Shown here: piece after piece, positions 8,028 to 12,727 of the stretch
Numbering within the stretch: the first letter of the stretch is position 1
Layout of the letters: the number at the start of each line of letters is the position of its first letter
Origin: an uncultured Cryptobacterium sp.
Lineage (GTDB): Bacteria; Actinomycetota; Coriobacteriia; Coriobacteriales; Eggerthellaceae
Assembly: GCA_900554685.1 (NCBI GenBank)
Contig: USIG01000037.1
Location: 1-12,727, forward strand
DNA length: 12,727 nucleotides
Direction: 5' to 3'
The notes under the pieces: model-generated
What the model was told of the DNA's origin: nothing
Seen by the model: only the letters and a program-made list of their open reading frames with translations
Database searches by the model: none
Position numbers and translations under genes: made by a program

Positions 8028-8729
8028 CTACCATTCGATTTCTGCAATAGGCACGGGGTGCTCGTTTGTCTCAGTTGAGGTAACGCGTCCGCTATTGATT
8101 CTGATGACGCGATCAGCCATTGGGGCGAGTGCCGCATTGTGTGTGATGATGAGTGTGGTCATGCCGCTGGTGCGACACATGTCCTGCAAAAGCTGCAGAA
8201 TTTGTTTGCCTGTTTTATAGTCCAGGGCGCCTGTTGGTTCATCGCATAAAAGAAGCTTGGGGTTTTTCGCCAAAGCGCGCGCGATAGCGACACGCTGCTG
8301 CTCACCACCAGAAAGTTGAGTCGGAAAGTTATCAAGACGCTGTCCTAGGCCCACTTGGATAAGAGTCTCGCGTGCATCAAGTGAGTCGGGGCAAATCTGT
8401 GCAGCTAACTCAACGTTTTCTTTTGCAGTCAAGGTGGGAACCAGATTGTAGAACTGAAAGACAAAGCCAACAGCAGAACGACGATATTCAACAAGTTGGG
8501 ATTCGCTGCACCGAGCAATGTCGGTGCCGTCTACGAGTACGCTGCCTGAAGTGGCGCTATCCATGCCGCCCAAAATGTTAAGAGCAGTAGTTTTACCTGC
8601 GCCAGAGGCGCCCAGGATAATGGCGAGCTCTCCTTTTTCAACGCAAAAGGTTGCACCATCAAGCGCGCGAATTTCTGTTGCGCCTGATCCATAGCATTTC
8701 ACTACCTTGTTGAATTCTATATAGGCCAT
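8028..8729 (-). CDS. ABC transporter ATP-binding protein (LolD/MacB type)
   Basis: This 233-residue ATPase powers the FtsX-like permease encoded next to it. All catalytic motifs are intact: Walker A GASGAGKT (40-47), Q-loop Gln92 in VFQFYNLVPTLTAKENVELA, signature LSGGEQQ (139-145), Walker B LLLCDEP (159-165, with catalytic Glu164), D-loop and H-loop His197. The FYNLVPTLTAxENVELA segment is characteristic of the LolD/MacB/FtsE group. I chose ATG 8729 over a possible upstream TTG at 8768: the sequence AAAGTGGG lies six bases before 8729, nothing resembling a ribosome binding site precedes 8768, and family members start at this point. A TATACT (complement of 8820-8825) about 90 bases upstream is a possible -10 box, but no good -35 box accompanies it. 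Confidence 0.95.
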   Translation of the reverse strand: MAYIEFNKVVKCYGSGATEIRALDGATFCVEKGELAIILGASGAGKTTALNILGGMDSATSGSVLVDGTDIARCSESQLVEYRRSAVGFVFQFYNLVPTLTAKENVELAAQICPDSLDARETLIQVGLGQRLDNFPTQLSGGEQQRVAIARALAKNPKLLLCDEPTGALDYKTGKQILQLLQDMCRTSGMTTLIITHNAALAPMADRVIRINSGRVTSTETNEHPVPIAEIEW

Positions 8730-9063
8730 AGACGACCCACTTTCTGGAGATTCTCGGGCGGTTTTCAAAAAGAAAGATGTGGTTGTCCTGATGCGAACAG
8801 CCCTTTTGTTTCATGTATGAGTATAGAAGAAATACGGAGTAATAAAACCGACAGGTTAGGTGCTTTATGTCTTAAACACACAACGGGCCCACGCGAGGCG
8901 GGCCCGTTGCTAGAGGATGCGCAACGTGAAAGGATTACAAAATGCGCAGGAGGAAAATGAGTTGCCATCAAAACCGATGGGGAAGGAGAGCACGAAAAGT
9001 GCTCTTTACGCTATCGTTAATCGCTTCAATCGTTTAGCAAATAGAATGGGTGATCGACAGAGA
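8730..9063. other. Intergenic region between hsp20 and the ABC operon, rich in hairpins
   Basis: Both flanking genes read leftwards. Three stem-loops follow the hsp20 stop. The first is AGAGCAC/GTGCTCT (8987-8993 and 8999-9005, 5-base loop). The second is CCATC/GATGG (8965-8969 and 8976-8980). The third is the strong stem described as a terminator at 8881-8909. The remaining part up to 8730 should hold the ABC operon promoter, of which only a possible -10 box can be pointed to. No protein gene is supported. Confidence 0.55.
8881..8909 (-). terminator. Strong stem-loop, probable terminator of hsp20
   Basis: CAACGGGCCC (8881-8890) and GGGCCCGTTG (8900-8909) form a perfect 10-base-pair, GC-rich stem with a 9-base loop. 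On the minus strand it is followed by TGTGTTTAAG, a short and imperfect T-rich tract; the plus-strand side has none. It lies about 155 bases after the hsp20 stop and before the ABC operon on the same strand, so it would stop read-through between them. Confidence 0.62.
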
Positions 9064-9495
9064 TTAGTCGATAGAGATCAAACGCTTGCGATCCTCAGGC
9101 TTTGGCAATTCCTTCTTAGGAACATTGATCTTCAAAATGCCATTGTCAAACTTAGCGGAAATATCCTCTTCAGAAATGTCATCGCCGACATAGAAGCTAC
9201 GACGGCAAGAACCAACGAAACGCTCCTTGCGCAAGTATGATCCGTTTTCGTCTTTGTCTTCAGTCTTCTGCTCGGTATGAGCATTAATGGTCAGGTAGCC
9301 ATCGTCCAAAGCGATTTCTACATTTTCTTTCTTGAAGCCAGGAAGATCGATATCGAGTTCATAAGCCTCGGGAGTTTCCTTAATATCGGTTTTCATTAAA
9401 GATGCGGAAGTGGTCTTTGGGGTGGTGTCATTAAAGAACCCAAAATCAAAAGGATCACTCAAAAAGTCATTAAAGAAGTTTCTACGTGCTAGCAT
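9064..9495 (-). CDS. Hsp20/alpha-crystallin small heat shock protein
   Basis: This 143-residue cytoplasmic ATP-independent holdase binds unfolding proteins and passes them to ATP-dependent chaperones. An aromatic-rich N-terminus (Phe7, Phe8, Phe11, Phe16, Phe18, Phe20, Phe21) leads to an alpha-crystallin domain at about 35-127, with DLPGFKKENV (50-59) and the domain end FDNGILKINVPK (116-127). The C-terminal tail carries an I-x-I motif (Ile140-Ser-Ile142), which links dimers into oligomers. The start is chosen at ATG 9495: AGAGG lies nine bases upstream, whereas the in-frame ATG at 9504 directly abuts that same site and cannot use it. A CIRCE operator lies about 250 bases upstream, but its clearest promoter faces the other way, so HrcA control of this gene is possible but unproven. 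Confidence 0.95.
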   Translation of the reverse strand: MLARRNFFNDFLSDPFDFGFFNDTTPKTTSASLMKTDIKETPEAYELDIDLPGFKKENVEIALDDGYLTINAHTEQKTEDKDENGSYLRKERFVGSCRRSFYVGDDISEEDISAKFDNGILKINVPKKELPKPEDRKRLISID

Positions 9496-9723
9496 ACTTA
9501 TCATCCTCTTTCGTGTGTGTGTGCGATGATTGATCGATGCTTGCGCAGGTGCCCCTGCTTTTCAAAGCCAACTCATATAAGCCTTTTCGCATTGCCTTTA
9601 AGGGTGTCGCACCTCAAAGCTCGTATGCTTTCAAGCTCTTGTCAGGCTTTGATGAACAAGGCGTTGAACGCTGCGGAAGCCGCTGCGTGAAGCCCTCTCG
9701 CTCATCGCGTTCCTTAGTTCACT

Positions 9724-9732
9724 TGGTATAAT
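9724..9732 (+). promoter_or_regulatory. Extended -10 promoter facing the serine hydrolase gene
   Basis: TGG-TATAAT (TGnTATAAT) is a perfect extended -10 element, which can work without a good -35 box; none is visible at the right distance. The transcription start would fall near 9739, just before the CIRCE operator. The only gene in that direction within reach is the serine hydrolase at 9890. Confidence 0.65.
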
Positions 9733-9741
9733 AACTCGAAA

Positions 9742-9768
9742 TTAGCACTCTAGGCGTGAGAGTGCTAA
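9742..9768. promoter_or_regulatory. CIRCE operator (HrcA binding site)
   Basis: TTAGCACTC (9742-9750), nine bases, then GAGTGCTAA (9760-9768) match the CIRCE consensus in all 18 arm positions, and the inverted repeat extends by two further base pairs on each side. CIRCE is bound by the heat-shock repressor HrcA and usually lies at or just after the start site of groESL or hrcA-grpE-dnaK. Here it lies immediately after the expected start of a rightward promoter. A perfect match of this length by chance is very unlikely. Confidence 0.95.
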
Positions 9769-9889
9769 TTTGGTACCGTTTCGTAAGAGTTCAACAAGTA
9801 TGTCTAATATGTAGAGAAACTACGGGGGAATTACAGTCAGATGGCGTAAAATGGCGTGAAACACAAAACAAAACTGGTACCATACTTAT

Positions 9890-12460
9890 ATGACTGATCG
9901 GGATCCTCTAAATAATCGCAGATCGAAAGAATCATCCTCGTATGACGAGGGTGACTTTTCTACTGCCGAGGATCAACAAAACTCCCGATCAAAAACTCCT
10001 CTATCAAAATTGAGTGTTTTTGAAAATGCTTTAGAAAACGCCCAATCTGCTTTTAGTTCTTTATCTTCGCTGGTCACTCATCGTGATAAAAGCGGGGAGG
10101 CAACCTCTTCGCGTCGTAACGTGCGTGATGAGATGCCTTCTGAGGCTGGAAGGCACCGTAGTTCGGGTCATTTATCTGATCGATCAGAGCGTTTATCTGA
10201 CAAGTCAGAGCGCGTATCCCGTGCCGACCGCAGCAATCGAGATGGCTTTCATAATCAAACCAAGCGCATCGAACGCACCGATCGTAGCGGCAACGCTGAT
10301 CGGGTCAATCGTGGTGATCGCGCTGGGCGCACGAGCTATGCTGATCGTGCTAATCGTGCTAGTCGGTTCGATTCGGATTCTCATGATAGGTCGCGTCGCG
10401 ATTCGTTGAGGCAGGCATCCTTACAGGGGCGCTCATTTGAATCCTCTCGTCAAAAGGGAGCAAATGGTGCGCGACATGCTTCGTCAGCAAATGCACCAGA
10501 TCGCACTCTGTCAGATCGTACCTTGTCAGATCGCGCACCTCAACGAAAAAGAAGTGGCGGTTCTTTTCGTGAAAACTACGGAAGAGCATCAGACTATGCA
10601 CGTTTTTCAGATAATGACATCCAAGAGGATCATGGAATAAGCGGACGTCAACGAGGAAATCGTTCAGCGCGTGCGTCTTACCGTGCCTACGAGGACGACT
10701 ATTCTTTTTCAGCTCAAAATCGTACAAGTCGTGTGAGGCATTCTGAGCGCAATGGACGACAAACCGATTATGGGAACTATTCTGACTATGATGATTGGCG
10801 TGATGATCGCTCGTTTGATGAGTATGGTTATGATCGCGACTACGATGATAGATATGCTTCTCGTACGTCTCGAAGGGGACGTCATTCCGAACCTGAAGTT
10901 TACGTAAAATCAGGAGGAAGACGCGGGCTGTTTAGCGGCGGATTCGGTGGCGGATTTAGCGGTGGATCGTTTCTTTCCTTCGGATCAGGGGGTTACGGAT
11001 CGGGATTTCGTGGTGGGCATGCTGCGGGCGGCTCCATTCTCTCGTCATTGCCTCTTCCGGTTTTTTACGCACTTCCCGTTGTGGTGCTCATTTTAATTAT
11101 TGTGTTGCTTGTGTTTATTGTTTCGTCAGTTCAGTCGTGTACTGCCTCTGATCAGGGTGATCAGGTTGAGGTTCAAGAAGTGCAGCCGATGAATCTGAGC
11201 TATCAAGCTTCGGTGACGGGTCTCGATTCGGTAGCGGATTCAGGTACCACTATTGAGAGCTTCACTTTGGCAAATGAGGGACAAAACTATATGCCAACGC
11301 TTTCTGATGAGGGCCTTAACTCTATTCAGACGGCGCTTACTCCCTTTACGGAAAACGAGTATGACATCGGCTTCGTTTTGATGGATCTCCAGACGGGTAG
11401 TGGTTATGCCTACAATATCGATCAGGAGGTTTACGGTGCGTCGTCGTTTAAGGGTCCGGTGCTCTTGTATGGATGTCAAGAAGCGCTTGAGCCAGGTATT
11501 TTATCGATCAATACCGTAAACGATTCAGCTTCGAATGCCATTATTTATTCCGATAATCGCTCGTACTACAACATGCGCGCATTATTCGAGGAATATAGCG
11601 AAATCAGTTTGACGAGCTGGCTTGCTAATATGAATATCGATTCCAATGTTGAATCTGATACGTCATTTCCGCATTATTCTGCCCGCGAGTCGGCAAAATT
11701 ATGGATGAATGCCTACCTGTATTTCACTTCATCTGAGTCTGATCCAGATATCGTTTCTTGGGCGCAAGATTTGTTCTCGCAAACAGAAGTTTCTATGGTG
11801 CGTGCCGGGGTAGACCCTACGTTTGCTTTGATAACTGATGGCGGTGATGTGTATATCAGCCAGACTACTCAGGATCAGAGCAGTAACAGCGATCAGAATG
11901 GCGACGGCAGCCAGGATGGTGAGGGTGCTCAGGATCAGAGCGGCGACAATAGCCAGGACAATAACCAGGACGGCGGCGACCAGAGTGGCGATCAAAGCTC
12001 TGGAGATGCCAGCGACCAAGGTTCTGATAGCCAGGATGCTAACGGCGATCAGTCCGACAATAGCTCCGATGGTGGCGATCAGTCGAATGATGGCGACCAA
12101 TCAAACGATCAGCAAAATGATCAGTCTTCCGGTCTGTCCGCTGCGGATATGGCATCTTCGCAATCAAATGTTGTTGTTTACGATAAAGCAGGCTGGCTCA
12201 ACGGAGAAACAGATGATGGCCTGTGCGATGCCGGCATTGTCTATGACGGCGATAAGGCCTATCTTATTTCGGTTATGTCAGGCGCTCCTGACGGCGATGG
12301 AACACGTGAAGCTCTCGCTCGCTTGGTTGCTGCTCTTTGGGGACAGCGTGCTACGCTTGCTCCAAGCCAAGGTTATGTGTTGGTGGATCCTGCGCAGGCG
12401 CAATCATCAGATCAGGGATCTTCAGATCAAGGCCAGGAATCCGCAGATCAATCAAATTAG
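9890..12460 (+). CDS. Membrane-anchored serine hydrolase (class A beta-lactamase/PBP fold) with disordered N-terminus
   Basis: This 856-residue protein has four parts. Residues 1-340 are a polar, presumably disordered cytoplasmic region, rich in Ser, Arg and Asp with SDR/ADR/NR repeats (95-170), a tandem TLSDR (206-215) and a Tyr/Asp-rich stretch (290-325). Residues 341-382 are Gly/Phe/Ser-rich. One membrane helix lies at about 391-414. The outside domain (about 470-850) has the serine beta-lactamase fold signatures: SSFK (518-521, nucleophile Ser518 and Lys521), SDN (554-556) and KAG (766-768) in place of KTG, followed by AGIVYDGDKAYLISVMS. A basic-free Asp/Gln/Ser/Gly/Asn-rich insert (about 661-757) splits RAGVDP (638-643) from KAG. 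The E-x-x-L-N omega loop of true beta-lactamases is not seen, so a peptidoglycan-related or other hydrolase role is more likely than drug resistance. The start has no ribosome binding site; an in-frame stop at 9857 excludes longer starts. A CIRCE-controlled promoter lies 150 bases upstream. Confidence 0.85.
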   Translation: MTDRDPLNNRRSKESSSYDEGDFSTAEDQQNSRSKTPLSKLSVFENALENAQSAFSSLSSLVTHRDKSGEATSSRRNVRDEMPSEAGRHRSSGHLSDRSERLSDKSERVSRADRSNRDGFHNQTKRIERTDRSGNADRVNRGDRAGRTSYADRANRASRFDSDSHDRSRRDSLRQASLQGRSFESSRQKGANGARHASSANAPDRTLSDRTLSDRAPQRKRSGGSFRENYGRASDYARFSDNDIQEDHGISGRQRGNRSARASYRAYEDDYSFSAQNRTSRVRHSERNGRQTDYGNYSDYDDWRDDRSFDEYGYDRDYDDRYASRTSRRGRHSEPEVYVKSGGRRGLFSGGFGGGFSGGSFLSFGSGGYGSGFRGGHAAGGSILSSLPLPVFYALPVVVLILIIVLLVFIVSSVQSCTASDQGDQVEVQEVQPMNLSYQASVTGLDSVADSGTTIESFTLANEGQNYMPTLSDEGLNSIQTALTPFTENEYDIGFVLMDLQTGSGYAYNIDQEVYGASSFKGPVLLYGCQEALEPGILSINTVNDSASNAIIYSDNRSYYNMRALFEEYSEISLTSWLANMNIDSNVESDTSFPHYSARESAKLWMNAYLYFTSSESDPDIVSWAQDLFSQTEVSMVRAGVDPTFALITDGGDVYISQTTQDQSSNSDQNGDGSQDGEGAQDQSGDNSQDNNQDGGDQSGDQSSGDASDQGSDSQDANGDQSDNSSDGGDQSNDGDQSNDQQNDQSSGLSAADMASSQSNVVVYDKAGWLNGETDDGLCDAGIVYDGDKAYLISVMSGAPDGDGTREALARLVAALWGQRATLAPSQGYVLVDPAQAQSSDQGSSDQGQESADQSN

Positions 12461-12522
12461 CTGAGAATTCCGCAGAAAACGTGGATTTTTCGCTCACTTT
12501 TCAAAACCTTCTGCTCATCCAA

Positions 12523-12550
12523 TTGACTTCTTACGCGCGCGCGTTATAAA
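12523..12550 (+). promoter_or_regulatory. Strong sigma-70 type promoter
   Basis: TTGACT (12523-12528) and TATAAA (12545-12550) each match the consensus at five of six positions and are 16 bases apart. The spacer contains the 12-base alternating palindrome ACGCGCGCGCGT (12533-12544). Transcription would start near 12557 and run off the window. Confidence 0.6.
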
Positions 12551-12727
12551 CTGCAAAAGTTCGCTTTCAAAAGCCCCGTGCGAGCTTGAGATTCGAACTC
12601 CAAAACGTTCATTGGTTAACGGCTCTTTTCGTTAGTCCAGAAGCGTAAAAGATGTGCAGATAAGCAGTGGGTGTTTGGAGATGGTGGAGTAGGATCCCGC
12701 CGCTTCGGATCGGCAGCAACTTTTGAA
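12551..12727 (+). other. Transcribed(?) region without ORF, to window end
   Basis: From the expected start near 12557 to the right edge I find no ORF with a plausible start: the short ATG and GTG frames all stop quickly. Some parts are self-complementary, for example GCCG-N8-CGGC near 12700-12715. It could be a long mRNA leader, the leader of a stable RNA operon or the start of a non-coding RNA. I do not recognise a family, and the window ends too soon to tell. Confidence 0.35.

Larger units (their letters stand above)
9496..9889. other. 394-base divergent region between hsp20 and the serine hydrolase
   Basis: The part nearest hsp20 (9496-9720) holds small GC-rich palindromes such as GCGTT-G-AACGC (9661-9671) and GCGG-AAG-CCGC (9673-9683), with no convincing gene and no clear leftward promoter. 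The middle holds an extended -10 box and the CIRCE operator. The 120 bases after CIRCE, up to the hydrolase start, are A-rich, contain a tandem near-repeat ATGGCGTAAA/ATGGCGTGAA (9841-9860), and lack a ribosome binding site in front of the ATG. Confidence 0.6.

Noticed and set aside
8730..8768. A TTG start that would extend the ABC ATPase by 13 residues
   Set aside because: There is no ribosome binding site before it, while ATG 8729 has one and matches the family's usual N-terminus.
8957..9037. A 26-residue plus-strand ORF with a basic N-terminus and hydrophobic tail, preceded by AGGAGG
   Set aside because: The ribosome binding site is only three bases from the ATG, there is no promoter, and the ORF lies across the hairpins of the hsp20 3' region. 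It could be revisited if translation data exist.
8917..9240. A 107-codon plus-strand ORF overlapping hsp20
   Set aside because: Its second half is antisense to the clear Hsp20 coding sequence, and the protein has no family features.
9611..9634. A HAIR-like (HspR) inverted repeat upstream of hsp20
   Set aside because: Only AAAGC/GCTTT pair properly, and the half-sites do not match the HspR consensus well enough.
9631..9705. A 24-residue minus-strand ORF just downstream of CIRCE with AAGGA before its ATG
   Set aside because: It is too short, has no recognisable features and no clear leftward promoter; probably chance.
11729..12100. A 123-codon minus-strand frame encoding a strikingly hydrophobic, Ile/Val/Ala/Leu-rich protein
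   Set aside because: It is the exact antisense of the Asp/Gln/Ser-rich insert. Complements of GAT/GAC, CAG and AGC codons read as Ile/Val, Leu and Ala, so the composition is an artefact. No ribosome binding site or independent family feature supports it.
12577..12603. A tRNA T-arm-like sequence (GAGTTCGAATCTC on the minus strand)
   Set aside because: The neighbouring sequence gives no 7-base acceptor stem, anticodon arm or D arm at the right distances, and the T stem itself has a mismatch.

Overview
The window looks like chromosomal DNA of a Gram-positive bacterium of intermediate G+C content. My best guess is an actinobacterium of the Coriobacteriia type. That guess rests on the overall character of the proteins and the occasional TTG start; no marker gene proves it. 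Nothing resembles a phage, an IS element or a CRISPR array.

Left to right. (1) The 5' part of murB (minus strand, cut by the left edge) is divergent from a TauE/SafE-type membrane transporter gene (plus). (2) A family 2 glycosyltransferase gene (minus, TTG start with a good ribosome binding site) is divergent from a WecA/TagO-type polyprenyl-phosphate sugar-1-phosphate transferase gene (plus). The 407-base region between them holds a clear -10 box, an inverted repeat at the expected transcription start, and a tiny ORF with a good ribosome binding site. (3) Between the wecA-like gene and the next, convergent operon lies a block of alternating 29/14-base imperfect direct repeats. (4) A two-gene ABC transporter operon (minus) follows: a LolD/MacB-type ATPase and a 1042-residue FtsX-like permease with a long extracytoplasmic coiled coil. 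(5) A small heat shock protein gene (minus) ends in a region rich in hairpins, including a strong terminator-like stem. (6) A perfect CIRCE operator sits just downstream of an extended -10 box pointing right. (7) The first gene in that direction encodes an 856-residue membrane-anchored serine hydrolase of the class A beta-lactamase/penicillin-binding fold, with a very large disordered cytoplasmic N-terminus and an acidic low-complexity insert inside the catalytic domain. (8) The right end holds a strong sigma-70 type promoter with no ORF behind it before the window stops.

Several genes share a cell-envelope theme: murB (peptidoglycan precursor), the polyprenyl-phosphate transferase and glycosyltransferase (secondary wall polymer or surface glycan), the MacB-like exporter and the extracellular serine hydrolase. 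Hsp20 and the CIRCE site add a heat-shock theme. The most unusual point is that the CIRCE site and its promoter face the serine hydrolase gene and not a chaperone operon; if this holds, an envelope enzyme would be under HrcA control.
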